This document shows, in pieces, positions 17,922 through 26,846 of a stretch of DNA of 64,000 nt. This stretch comes from an uncultured Pelagibacteraceae bacterium (lineage in GTDB: Bacteria > Pseudomonadota > Alphaproteobacteria > Pelagibacterales > Pelagibacteraceae): positions 20,912-84,911 of the forward strand of contig CACGON010000003.1 in assembly GCA_902574695.1 (NCBI GenBank), in the 5' to 3' direction. The stretch's first letter is position 1, and every line of letters starts with the position of its first letter. Both the position numbers and the translations under genes were made by a program. The notes beneath the pieces are model-generated. The model saw nothing but the letters and a program-made list of their open reading frames with translations, made no database searches and was not told the origin of the DNA.

Positions 17922-19037
17922 TTATAGTCCTGCTTTCATAGCTTCCCATTTTTCTCCAAGCTCTGTACCGTTATCAGCCCAGAAAATAGGGTCAACTAAG
18001 AAGTAGTTTTTAGTGTTTTGTTTAGCTGTTGGCATTTGTGGTACCATGTTTGTTTTACCATCTTTATACCAAGGCTCTCCAGCTTCCATAACTTTAAGAG
18101 ATGATTTTCTCCAAGGAGCGTAAGCAATATACTTAGCACTTCCAGCTAACATCTCTGTACTTGTCATCATCGCTAGAGCTTTTTTAGCATCAGCTTCGTT
18201 TGGTCCACCTTTAACTAGAACAAAGTATTCGTAGTCAAGACCTTGACCATCCCAAACTTGTTTGATTGGAGCGCCTTCGCCAACTTCTGCGTTGAAGAAT
18301 CTTCCGTTCCAACCTGTTGCCATTACAACTTCACCTGAAACTAATAGTTCTGGTGGTTGAGCACCTGCTGACCAAAATACACATCCGCCATTTGGATCTG
18401 TGCAAAGTGCTTTGATCTTATTCATTGCTCTTTCTACACCTGCTTCAGTTTCTAAAGCTTTATAGATTTTTGCTCCACCTTTTCCTGGTTTAATACCATC
18501 TGCTGCTAAAGCGATCTCTAAATTTGTTAAAGCGCTTTTGTAGATAGCTCTTTTTCCAGGGAATTTTTTAGTGTTAAAGAAATCTTTGATAGTCTTTGGA
18601 GTGCCTTTAACATTCTGAGTGTTATAAGCATAGTTCCAAGAGTATAAAATATTTCCTACAGCACATTTACTTGGCATTGGAGCAAAGAAATCTTTACTCG
18701 CTGGAGTTCCATCTGGCGCTGGTGGGAAGTCTTTGTCAAAATCAAATTCAACAAATAAACCTTCGTCACATCCAGTAATAGTATCCATTGCAAATACGTC
18801 GATTATATCCCACGTAATTTTGCCAGCCTCTTTTTGTGCTTTAATTTCTGATAGTCCACCAGAATAGTCGACCCAATTGATCTCTATTCCAAGTTTCTTA
18901 GCAGTAGGATCACCATATCCTAACTTTTGAGACTCTGTATAAGCTCCACCCCAAGATACAGCTGTAACTGCAAATGCTGATGAAGTTATTGAAAGAGCAA
19001 AAGATAGAACTAGTAATAGTTTACTTAATTTTCTCAT
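17922..19037 (-). CDS. PotD-type periplasmic binding protein of an ABC transporter
   Basis: The 371-residue protein starts with a clean signal peptide (MRKLSKLLLVLSFALSITSSAFA). The mature part begins VTAVSWGGAYTESQ, the usual start of PotD/spermidine-putrescine-type binding proteins, and WNYAYNTQNVKGTPKTIKDF is a typical hinge region. SD GGAGGA lies just before the ATG. Family ligands include polyamines and other small cations; with DoeA/EutA-like genes upstream, ectoine or a derivative is conceivable but not shown. A terminator follows the gene and a promoter precedes it within 124 bases. Confidence 0.9.
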   Translation of the reverse strand: MRKLSKLLLVLSFALSITSSAFAVTAVSWGGAYTESQKLGYGDPTAKKLGIEINWVDYSGGLSEIKAQKEAGKITWDIIDVFAMDTITGCDEGLFVEFDFDKDFPPAPDGTPASKDFFAPMPSKCAVGNILYSWNYAYNTQNVKGTPKTIKDFFNTKKFPGKRAIYKSALTNLEIALAADGIKPGKGGAKIYKALETEAGVERAMNKIKALCTDPNGGCVFWSAGAQPPELLVSGEVVMATGWNGRFFNAEVGEGAPIKQVWDGQGLDYEYFVLVKGGPNEADAKKALAMMTSTEMLAGSAKYIAYAPWRKSSLKVMEAGEPWYKDGKTNMVPQMPTAKQNTKNYFLVDPIFWADNGTELGEKWEAMKAGL

Positions 19038-19071
19038 TTATCCTCCGTTTAAACGTTTTTTTAAAAAACCG

Positions 19072-19100
19072 ATTACAGCAAGATATAAAGTATGAGTCAA
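19072..19100 (-). promoter_or_regulatory. Putative sigma-70 promoter for the binding-protein gene
   Basis: On the minus strand TTGACT (19095-19100) and TGTAAT (19072-19077) are 17 bases apart, close to the -35/-10 consensus. Transcription would start about 30 bases before the binding-protein ATG; the leader also holds the 10-bp palindrome CGTTTAAACG next to the SD. An independent promoter here, after the ATPase gene, fits with the terminator behind the binding-protein gene. Confidence 0.5.
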
Positions 19101-19161
19101 CAGCCCATTTTGTAAAAAAGCCTTTTATTTTCTTACTATAGAATGATTTTAAACTTGATAA

Positions 19162-20250
19162 TTATTTCGGGTCAAGTGCTCGAGCGTCATGACTATTCCA
19201 GCTAACATTTATCTGATTGCCAAGCTTAATATCCATATTGGCTGAACTATTTGGAACTTTTAAAATAAATTCTTTATTTCCTAAAAGATCTAATCTTACT
19301 CTTGTATGATCCCCATGATAAATAACTTCTTCTATTTTACCTTTAAAATTATTATCCATTTTTTCTTTTGTGTTAATTAGAGCTCTCTCAGGTCTTAATG
19401 AAACAGTTGTTTTATCCCCATTCGATTTGACAGTAATAGGATTAGCTAATATTTCTGAACCGTCATTCAATTTTACTTTACATTTTTCTTGAGAAAAATT
19501 TGTTACCTGTCCACCAAAAGTATTGTTTTCACCTATAAATTCTGCAACAAAAGAATTTACTGGCTCTTCATAAAGTTTATCTGGTGATGAAAGTTGTTGA
19601 ACTTTTCCATCGTTAAATACTGCAATTCTATTCGACATTGTTAATGCTTCACTTTGGTCATGTGTAACATATACAACAGTTACTCCTATACTTTCGTGAA
19701 TGTGTTTAATTTCATATTGCATACTCTCTCTTAAATTTTTATCTAATGCACCCAAAGGTTCATCCATTAAAACAACTGCTGGATCAAATACAAGTGCTCT
19801 TGCAACAGCAACCCTTTGTTGCTGACCACCTGATAGTTGGCCAGGCATTCTGTTTTCAAAGCCAGTTAAAGATACCATCGATAATGCTTTATCAACTTTT
19901 TTATCTATGTCATCTTTTGGAATTTTTCTTACTCTTAATGGAAATGCTAAATTTTCATAAACTGTCATATGTGGAAACAAAGCATAATTTTGAAATACCA
20001 TCCCAATACCTCTTTTGTGAGGTGGAATATTTGAAATTGGATTTGCATCTAAATATATTTCTCCATTAGTTGGAGTTTCAAAACCTGCTAACATCATTAA
20101 GCATGTAGTTTTGCCTGAACCAGATGGTCCAAGCATTGTTATAAATTCACCTTCAGCGATGTCTAAATTTAAATCTTTTACAACTAAAACTTTTCCGTCG
20201 TAGCTTTTATCTACTTTATCAAACTTTACGAATTGTTCGTTCTTTGGCAT
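19162..20250 (-). CDS. PotA-type ABC transporter ATP-binding protein
   Basis: Walker A is GPSGSGKTTCLM, the signature is LSGGQQQRVAVARAL and Walker B VVLMDEPLGALD, followed by the H-loop VTHDQSEAL. The C-terminal 120 residues form the TOBE region typical of PotA/MalK importers. It energises the PotBC-type permeases encoded downstream. It lies between the DoeA-like gene (38-base gap) and the binding-protein gene (124-base gap with its own promoter). Confidence 0.93.
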   Translation of the reverse strand: MPKNEQFVKFDKVDKSYDGKVLVVKDLNLDIAEGEFITMLGPSGSGKTTCLMMLAGFETPTNGEIYLDANPISNIPPHKRGIGMVFQNYALFPHMTVYENLAFPLRVRKIPKDDIDKKVDKALSMVSLTGFENRMPGQLSGGQQQRVAVARALVFDPAVVLMDEPLGALDKNLRESMQYEIKHIHESIGVTVVYVTHDQSEALTMSNRIAVFNDGKVQQLSSPDKLYEEPVNSFVAEFIGENNTFGGQVTNFSQEKCKVKLNDGSEILANPITVKSNGDKTTVSLRPERALINTKEKMDNNFKGKIEEVIYHGDHTRVRLDLLGNKEFILKVPNSSANMDIKLGNQINVSWNSHDARALDPK

Positions 20251-20288
20251 GGTGATTTAAAACATTTGTTGGTAATTTTTTCAAGTTC

Positions 20289-21455
20289 TTATTTTATGTA
20301 TAAATCTCTTGAAAAATTGCAAAATAATTCACTTCCTTTGTCTGTAACCCGAACAGATTCAGATGCTTCAACACCCCATTCACCAAATTGCATTACAGCA
20401 ATCATATGAAAACATACATTGGGTTGTAGTTCAGTTTTATCTCCTTTATAGATATTTAAAGTATGCTCTCCCCAGTCTGGAGGATATCCAATTCCAATTG
20501 AGTAACCAGTTCTAGACTCTTTTTTAATATTATACTTATCTAAGACTGCCCAAAAATTTTGTGCAACATCATCAGCAGTATTTCCAGGTTTGGTTGCTTC
20601 AATACCAGCATTTAAAGCTTCATTGGTTGCTTTCATAGCATCAATCTTTTTTTGCTCTGGTTTACCGAGCTGGACGGTTCTAGCCATTGGGCAGTGGTAT
20701 CTTTTAACAACACCCGATAATTCTATTATAGTTGCTTCACCTTTGACAAATTTATCGTCGGTTGCTGTCAAATGTGAAGCAGAAGTTCCTTTACCTGTTG
20801 GCAATAAAGTTGCAATACTTGCGTACTCTCCTCCAACTTCTGGTGTTCCTTTAAAAAGAGCTTTTTGAATTTCACCTACAGCATCACATTGTCTTACTCC
20901 TGGATTAATTATTTCCATCGCGACCTTCATGGCTTGTTGAGATATTTTGGCTGCAGTTTTCATATATCCTATCTCTGCATTTGATTTTACAAGTCGCACC
21001 CAATTAACTAATCTTTCTGAGTCTTGTATTTTAGCATTTGGAAGTCCATGTTTTAATTTTTTATAACAGTAAGCTGTAAAATAATGACTATCCATTTCAA
21101 CACCAATATTTAACTTTTCCCAACCCCTTTTCTTTATTAGATCAATCAATGAGTCGTATGGATGAATAGGCCATGTATGAATATACTTTTCATCATAGAC
21201 AATTATATTTTCATCTTTTAAATAAGTTTTTATATATGCACCACCGGCATCTTGAGCTCTAACAAAACATAATGGTTCCTCGCAATCAATATGAACAATA
21301 ACACATTGGGAATAATAAAATGACCAAGCATCGTAACCTGTCAAATAGTTCATGTTATTTGTATCCTGAGATATTAAAAGATCGATTCCTTTTTCCTGCA
21401 TAAGTTTTTTTGTTTTGTTTAAACGATCTTTATATTCTTCTTTAGAAAAAGTCAT
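20289..21455 (-). CDS. doeA: M24/creatinase-fold hydrolase, DoeA/EutD ectoine-hydrolase-like
   Basis: I start at the ATG at 21455 (388 aa) because the longer frame runs back through the 3' end of the upstream gene. The protein opens MTFSKEEYKDRLNKTKKLM and has NYLTGYDAWSFYYSQ, the pattern of ectoine hydrolases. The C-terminal pita-bread domain has lost canonical M24 metal ligands: where metallopeptidases have two aspartates, this one reads IIELSGVVKRYHCPMARTV. Metal-free catalysis is known for creatinase and expected for EutD. The EutA-like gene directly upstream (1-base gap) and a small-cation ABC importer downstream support an ectoine-type or related amide substrate. A prolidase-like role cannot be excluded. 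Confidence 0.65.
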   Translation of the reverse strand: MTFSKEEYKDRLNKTKKLMQEKGIDLLISQDTNNMNYLTGYDAWSFYYSQCVIVHIDCEEPLCFVRAQDAGGAYIKTYLKDENIIVYDEKYIHTWPIHPYDSLIDLIKKRGWEKLNIGVEMDSHYFTAYCYKKLKHGLPNAKIQDSERLVNWVRLVKSNAEIGYMKTAAKISQQAMKVAMEIINPGVRQCDAVGEIQKALFKGTPEVGGEYASIATLLPTGKGTSASHLTATDDKFVKGEATIIELSGVVKRYHCPMARTVQLGKPEQKKIDAMKATNEALNAGIEATKPGNTADDVAQNFWAVLDKYNIKKESRTGYSIGIGYPPDWGEHTLNIYKGDKTELQPNVCFHMIAVMQFGEWGVEASESVRVTDKGSELFCNFSRDLYIK

Positions 21456-21456
21456 A

Positions 21457-22203
21457 TTAGTTTGAATTGAATAACCTTCCAAAACCTTTAATAGAATTAT
21501 TTTTTCCAATTTTTTCAAGGGCATCCCAAATGAGAGTTTGATTACTTGAAAGGACAATTTTTTTTATTTTTTTTTCAAGTTTGTTTAATATTGATAAAAT
21601 TGGCAAGGCGGTACATGAAACAAATAAAGCGTCAGCATTTTTGTGATCCATTTTGGTTAAAACTTTAAATAAATAGTCTGGATCAACTTTGCCAATATCT
21701 ATATCTGATTTAATATTAAAATATGAATTTGAAGTAATAATAAAATTTTCACTTTTAAAAAAGTCACAAACTTCATCGTTTAATTTTTTTGGATAAGGTG
21801 TAAATAAAGATATTTTTTTAATTTTCATTTTTCTTAAAGCTTTAATTGCTGCTGTACTTGGAGTAACAACTTTTGCACTTGGTTTAGCTTTTTTAATTTT
21901 TTTTTCTATTGATTTAAAACCAGCAGCTATTGTTCCTGATGTACAGCCGTAAGCAACACAATCAATTTTTTGAGCTGGCAATAATTCTCTTGTCACTTTA
22001 GTGACTTCTTTTGACATTTTAATAAGATTTTTACTTGTTAAAGGGTTATAGCATTTAATTCTGTTAACAAAAAAATCTATTTTCTTTCCTGATATTACTT
22101 TTGTAAAATCTTTCTCAATCATAAAATCACTAGCTAACGCAATTAATCCAACTCTTGGATTTGATTTTTTTAAATATTGAGGCTTTATTTTTTTTATATA
22201 CAT
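21457..22203 (-). CDS. eutA: EutA-like Asp/Glu racemase or maleate-isomerase family protein
   Basis: The 248-residue protein belongs to the Asp/Glu racemase/arylmalonate decarboxylase/maleate isomerase superfamily: one catalytic-type cysteine sits in YGCTSGTIAAG and the second in ALFVSCTALPIL, the two positions used for proton transfer. The N-terminus (RVGLIALASDFMIEKDF) also matches the family. EutA-type members co-occur with ectoine hydrolase, as here with the next gene. The exact reaction of EutA is not well established. Its start overlaps the stop of the fusion gene upstream (TAATG). Confidence 0.65.
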   Translation of the reverse strand: MYIKKIKPQYLKKSNPRVGLIALASDFMIEKDFTKVISGKKIDFFVNRIKCYNPLTSKNLIKMSKEVTKVTRELLPAQKIDCVAYGCTSGTIAAGFKSIEKKIKKAKPSAKVVTPSTAAIKALRKMKIKKISLFTPYPKKLNDEVCDFFKSENFIITSNSYFNIKSDIDIGKVDPDYLFKVLTKMDHKNADALFVSCTALPILSILNKLEKKIKKIVLSSNQTLIWDALEKIGKNNSIKGFGRLFNSN

Positions 22204-24749
22204 TATTTTTCTAAAGATTTAATATTAACAAAATCATCAGACAATTCTCTATTATTTTTTTTAATATCTTCGAAAAAATTCCATGCTAAAACAAGAATAG
22301 TATTATCTTTACCTTTAATTTTTTCTTTTGAGAATATTGGTATTTTCACTCCAGGAATAAATTTATTATGCTTTAATTTATTGTCTTCTACAACAAAATC
22401 TATCTGACTTGATATACCAAAAAAGTTTAAAGCTGTAGTTGCTTTTGCTGGTGCACCATAACCTATTATTTTTTTTCCTGTTTTTTTTAAATTATTAATG
22501 TTTTTAAGTATATTTTCTCTAATTTTGTAAACTTTTTCACCAAATTTTTTATAAGTATTGAAATCTTTAATTCCATAATCTGTTTCCTCTTTTATTAATT
22601 TTTTAATGCTACTATCTATTTTAACTTTTTTATCTTTTTTTACGTAAATTCTGATTGATCCACCGTGGGTATTTATTTTTTCTGCTTTATAAATCACTGC
22701 ATTGAACTGATTAAAAAAGTTTTTTAGAGAGGTCAATGACCAATAATTATAGTGCTCATGATAAATGTTATCAAAAGTCAAGTCTTTGAGGGTATTCATT
22801 AAATACTGTACTTCTATAATTATAGTCCCTTTTGGAGATAATAAATTAATCATACACTCAGCCATTTCCTTAAGATTGTCAGAATGTGCAAAAACATTAG
22901 ATGCTAAAACTAAGTCAGCACCTTTTTTCATTTTACTAAGATTCTTTTTGGTTAAAAAGCCATTAAATGTTTTAATTTTATTTTTATTAGCTTGTTTTGC
23001 TAAATTTTTAGCAGGTTCTACTCCCAATATTTTTTTAAAATTTAAATCTTTAAAAGGTTTAAGTGCAACACCATCATTACTACCTATATCAATAATGTAA
23101 GATTTTTTTGAATTAAGTTTTAAATCTTTAATGTACTTAGTCGCAGCGTTAACAAAATGATCTCTAAATACTTTTGAAGTTGATGAAGTATATAAATAAT
23201 TTGAAAACATTTTTTTTGCATCAACAGCGACTGACAATTGACAGTTATGGCAATTTTCACAATAGTTGACCTCTAAAGGATATAAATCTGTTTTATCATT
23301 TTTTTTGTTAAGTAAATTGTTTGCTAAAGGTTGGTAACCTAGGGAAACTACCCTCTTTAGATTAGTTCCACCACAAGATCTACAATCGAATTTATAACAA
23401 CTCAATAACAGGTCCTTTTCTTTTTCATCAACAAAAACGTGTTTAATTGTGTGCGTTACTCCATAATTTTCATGTTCTCTCTCACCTCTTACAAGGTTTA
23501 AAAAAGTCGTATCTTTTGTAAAAACCATAGTATGAGCTACATTAGGTTTGATTATTGATAGCTGTCCTTCATTTACAACTTGTGTAATTTTTGGTGAATT
23601 AGGATTTAGTATGTCTTGAAAAACTTCAATAATTTGTCCCTTTGTAAAAAGACATTTCTGCTCCTGTTGTGGATGATAGTGATTTGCACGTATAGTTCCT
23701 CTTTTTGAATCAATTAATCCTATCATGTTAATTGGCTCTGTTAGCTCGTGATTACTAATTTTTCCTCTGCTATCAATGTACTCTCCTGTGCCATCTCTAA
23801 CATGCTCTAAATCTGTAATTAAATTTTGTTTGGACCATTTTTCAATCATTTCTTTTATGCTTTCATCTAAAGCATATAAAAATTTAAAACCTGAATTTAA
23901 GATTTTTTTATTTGATATTGAAAAACCTAAGTTTGGCACCTCATCATTAGTCTCTTTAATTTCAATTTTTGAGTTATGCTTTTTACAAATCTCAGCAACT
24001 TGTTTTACTGTAACTGTATCCTTGGCAAGATTAAAAGTTTCATAATTTATACTATCTTTTTCCTCCATAAATTTAAAACATCTTGCAACATCAATGACTG
24101 GCACTAAAGATTTGATTTGTCTTCCACCTGCAAAAAGTTTTAGAGTTCCGTTCTGTGAAGCTACTTTAGAAAAAAGGTTAGTCATAATATCTAATCTAGT
24201 CGTGTCGGTTGAGTACCCATAAACAGATCCTAATCGAAGGATAACATAATTTTTTCCTGACTTTTTAAGTTGGTCTTCGTTTATTGCTTTTGACTTTCCA
24301 TAAGCTAATACTGGTAAGGTATTTTCTTCTTCTAAAATATCTTTTTTTACCTCTTTAATTCCTTCAAATACAACGTGAGTCGAAGGAAAGATAATTTTGC
24401 AATCCTTCTTCATAACATCTAAAATATTTTGGGTTCCATCAACACCAACCTCAGAAATTTTATTTTCATGCTCTGCATTTGCTTCACTTTTAACCCTTGG
24501 TACAGATGTAATACCTGCTAAATGATGTATGATATCAGCATCATGACAATGGTTTTTAATTAATTCCTTATCTAAAATATCACCGTGTATAAAATTCATA
24601 TTCCAGTTTCTAATTTGATTTACTCTCTCTGATATAAACCTATTATCAATTACAGTTATCTCGTCATTCCAGCTATAACCTGAATATATTTTACATAATT
24701 CGGTTCCTATGTAACCAAGCCCACCAGTAATAACGATTTTTTTTTTCAT
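22203..24749 (-). CDS. Three-domain fusion: SDR sugar epimerase/dehydratase + cupin + zinc-type C-methyltransferase
   Basis: Residues 1-305 are an extended SDR: TGGLGYIG binds NAD and Y150-x-x-x-K154 (YGKSK) is the catalytic pair. Residues about 320-440 form a cupin with HYHPQQEQ (H357, H359), of the type in sugar-nucleotide modifying proteins. From about 450 it is a SAM C-methyltransferase as in deoxysugar synthesis: an N-terminal zinc-type cluster (C456, C459, C497, C500, C503), IDIGSNDG for SAM, YHEHYNYWSL and the C-terminal GYGAPAKATT block. These functions are usually separate genes; the single 848-codon frame is uninterrupted. It probably builds a branched or methylated sugar nucleotide for a surface glycan. 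The GT2 gene lies 4 bases upstream. Confidence 0.85.
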   Translation of the reverse strand: MKKKIVITGGLGYIGTELCKIYSGYSWNDEITVIDNRFISERVNQIRNWNMNFIHGDILDKELIKNHCHDADIIHHLAGITSVPRVKSEANAEHENKISEVGVDGTQNILDVMKKDCKIIFPSTHVVFEGIKEVKKDILEEENTLPVLAYGKSKAINEDQLKKSGKNYVILRLGSVYGYSTDTTRLDIMTNLFSKVASQNGTLKLFAGGRQIKSLVPVIDVARCFKFMEEKDSINYETFNLAKDTVTVKQVAEICKKHNSKIEIKETNDEVPNLGFSISNKKILNSGFKFLYALDESIKEMIEKWSKQNLITDLEHVRDGTGEYIDSRGKISNHELTEPINMIGLIDSKRGTIRANHYHPQQEQKCLFTKGQIIEVFQDILNPNSPKITQVVNEGQLSIIKPNVAHTMVFTKDTTFLNLVRGEREHENYGVTHTIKHVFVDEKEKDLLLSCYKFDCRSCGGTNLKRVVSLGYQPLANNLLNKKNDKTDLYPLEVNYCENCHNCQLSVAVDAKKMFSNYLYTSSTSKVFRDHFVNAATKYIKDLKLNSKKSYIIDIGSNDGVALKPFKDLNFKKILGVEPAKNLAKQANKNKIKTFNGFLTKKNLSKMKKGADLVLASNVFAHSDNLKEMAECMINLLSPKGTIIIEVQYLMNTLKDLTFDNIYHEHYNYWSLTSLKNFFNQFNAVIYKAEKINTHGGSIRIYVKKDKKVKIDSSIKKLIKEETDYGIKDFNTYKKFGEKVYKIRENILKNINNLKKTGKKIIGYGAPAKATTALNFFGISSQIDFVVEDNKLKHNKFIPGVKIPIFSKEKIKGKDNTILVLAWNFFEDIKKNNRELSDDFVNIKSLEK

Positions 24750-24753
24750 TTTA

Positions 24754-25440
24754 TTAAAATCTATTTAGAATTATACGATATATTACACTAAAGAAATGGT
24801 AGAATTTGATTTTTTTTCCTTCTTCATGTGATCTTCCATTATAAGAAATTGGAACCTCAAAATATTTTTTTCCTTTTTTTACGGCTTCAGAAAGTATTTC
24901 TGCATGTTGATCAAAACCATTTGTCTTTAATTTATTTGGATCAACCAATTTTCTTTTGTAGCATAAATAACATGAATAAACGTCTGTAAATGTAGTATTG
25001 TATATAATGTTGAAAGTTAATGTAAGTATTTTATTTCCAATTTTATTTAAAATATTATGTGACCTTGTATATTCACTGTAATTAAATCTTGAACCAATCA
25101 CAACATCTGCATCAAAGTCATTACAAACTTTTATAAATTTTTTAAACTCTATAGGGTCGTATTCTAAATCTGCATCTTGAAATAATATATATTCTCCAGT
25201 TGCAACCTTCAGTCCCTCTCTAACAGAAAATCCTTTTCCTGAATTTCTCTCATTATGTATTAAAGTTGTAATATAATTTTTATTTTTCTCTAATAACTCC
25301 TTTGAACCATCTGTAGATCCGTCATTAATTGTTATTATTTCATACTCTACATTTTCTACTTTTGTGTTGCTAAGTCTTTTTAAAACCCGGGCTACTGTTT
25401 TTTCTTCATTATAAACAGGTACTATTATTGAAATTTTCAT
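24754..25440 (-). CDS. Family 2 glycosyltransferase (polyprenyl-phosphate mannose synthase type)
   Basis: The 228-residue protein is a GT-A fold enzyme: SIIVPVYNEEKTV, ITINDGSTDGS for the nucleotide, and the D-x-D metal motif in FQDADLEYDP. Lack of extra membrane helices and the DPM1-like spacing suggest transfer of a sugar to a polyprenyl phosphate. It is the first gene of a leftward block and is followed after 4 bases by the three-domain sugar-modifying fusion, so they probably act on one glycan. The acceptor cannot be named. Confidence 0.85.
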   Translation of the reverse strand: MKISIIVPVYNEEKTVARVLKRLSNTKVENVEYEIITINDGSTDGSKELLEKNKNYITTLIHNERNSGKGFSVREGLKVATGEYILFQDADLEYDPIEFKKFIKVCNDFDADVVIGSRFNYSEYTRSHNILNKIGNKILTLTFNIIYNTTFTDVYSCYLCYKRKLVDPNKLKTNGFDQHAEILSEAVKKGKKYFEVPISYNGRSHEEGKKIKFYHFFSVIYRIILNRF

Positions 25441-25573
25441 AATTAATAATGAATTTAAATTAGATCTAAATAACTATAATTCAAGACAAATCCTTGCCCA
25501 TAAAATCATGAATATTAGACTATTTAATGCATAAAATTTAAAATTACATATTAAAATTAATTGTTTCTAGGAA

Positions 25574-25702
25574 ATGAAAAAAATGATAATATTTATCTCA
25601 CGATACATAACTCATCGTCTTGTCATTACATTACGAAAGCGGGATCGGTCGTCTTTAAATTGGTTTTTAAGGAGACTATATGAAATTCGGTTACTTTTGT
25701 AA
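25574..25702 (+). other. Possible 42-codon upstream ORF in the luciferase-like gene leader
   Basis: ATG 25574 (or the in-frame ATG 25583) opens a short basic ORF of 42 codons that runs 23 bases into the luciferase-like gene in another frame. AGGA lies very close before the first ATG. The 25620-25670 part is richer in G+C than surroundings. It may be a leader peptide or chance; there is no homology I can recognise. The rest of the 25441-25679 divergent gap shows only a 5-bp inverted repeat (ACGAT...ATCGT, about 25611-25629). Confidence 0.2.
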
Positions 25703-26846
25703 CACCACAAACTGGAATAAAAAACCTTACACTCAGCTTTTGGATGAAGCTAGAGATATTACTGAGTATTGTGATAAAAATAATTGGGATTCAATATGGT
25801 ATACCGAGCATCATTTTAATCATGAAGGAATGGAAACCTGTACAAACCCATTAATGATGTGTGCTGATGCTGCTGCAAGAACAAATCAAATCAGATTAGG
25901 TCAAGCTTGTAATACAATTACTTTTCATAATCCAATTAGACTTGCTGAAGATATTGCAACACTCGACCAAATGTCTAAAGGGAGAGTCGAGGTTGGAATT
26001 GGTAGAGGCGTTTATGGAAGAGAAGCAGTTAATATGAATAAAGAATCGGATTTAAAAGACCAAGCAAAAAATTTTAGACTATTTTCAGAAACACTTGAAA
26101 TAATGAAAAAAGCATGGTCTGAAGATTTTTTTTCTCACAAAGGTGAGTTCTATAATTATCCTTCTCCAAACTTTATTTGGCAGCATGATATGAGTCCTCC
26201 AAAAGAAAATATTGTTGACCTAGAAACTAATGAATTAAAAAAGATATCTGTTTTACCAAAACCATTTCAAAAACCATTTCCACCAATCTCTCAAGTTGTT
26301 GATGGAGAAAGATCAATTCAGTGGGCAGCTGAAAATGGATTAAATACAATAATGTGGATTCCAACAGTAAAAGCGTTAAAAAAAAGATTTGAAATTTTCA
26401 GAGATGCAAAATCAAAAGTTGAAAATAAAAATGTACAATTAGGTGACGGTGTAAGTTTAGTGCGAGATATGTTTGTTGCAGAAACTATGGATGAAGCAAA
26501 AAAAATGGCAGGTGAACATATCGTGAATTATATGAGATGGGTTTGTCATTGGAGAGGACTAGGAAATCATATGGATCCAGGTGAAGAGTTACCTGAGACT
26601 AAAAATAAATTAGATTTATTAAATTATGAGTTTCTTCATAAAAGAAATCTTTTATTTGGAACTCCAGAATTTGTAATTGATAAAATAAAAGAACTCCAGG
26701 AGGAACTTAATCTTCAAAGTTTACAGGTTTGGTCAAATTTTCCAGGTGTAAAACACGTGGACTGTATGAGAAGTATAAAATTGTTTACTGAGGAAGTAAT
26801 GCCAAATATCAAATCTATTAATTCGGATATTCAAAGAGCGAGCTAG
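25680..26846 (+). CDS. Luciferase-like (LLM) flavin-dependent monooxygenase
   Basis: The 388-residue protein is a bacterial-luciferase-family TIM barrel: MKFGYFCNTTNW at the start, IWYTEHHFNHEG with the conserved EHH, RIRLGQACNTITFHNPIRLAEDIATLDQMSKGR-type core (split here as LGQACNTITFHNP and AEDIATLDQMSKGR), and GIGRGVYGRE. Such enzymes use reduced FMN and oxygen to hydroxylate or cleave organic substrates; a separate flavin reductase is needed and none is encoded nearby. AAGGAG lies 7 bases before the ATG. It heads a rightward cluster with an AA_synth protein, hydrolase and aldehyde dehydrogenase that looks like one catabolic pathway. Confidence 0.88.
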   Translation: MKFGYFCNTTNWNKKPYTQLLDEARDITEYCDKNNWDSIWYTEHHFNHEGMETCTNPLMMCADAAARTNQIRLGQACNTITFHNPIRLAEDIATLDQMSKGRVEVGIGRGVYGREAVNMNKESDLKDQAKNFRLFSETLEIMKKAWSEDFFSHKGEFYNYPSPNFIWQHDMSPPKENIVDLETNELKKISVLPKPFQKPFPPISQVVDGERSIQWAAENGLNTIMWIPTVKALKKRFEIFRDAKSKVENKNVQLGDGVSLVRDMFVAETMDEAKKMAGEHIVNYMRWVCHWRGLGNHMDPGEELPETKNKLDLLNYEFLHKRNLLFGTPEFVIDKIKELQEELNLQSLQVWSNFPGVKHVDCMRSIKLFTEEVMPNIKSINSDIQRAS

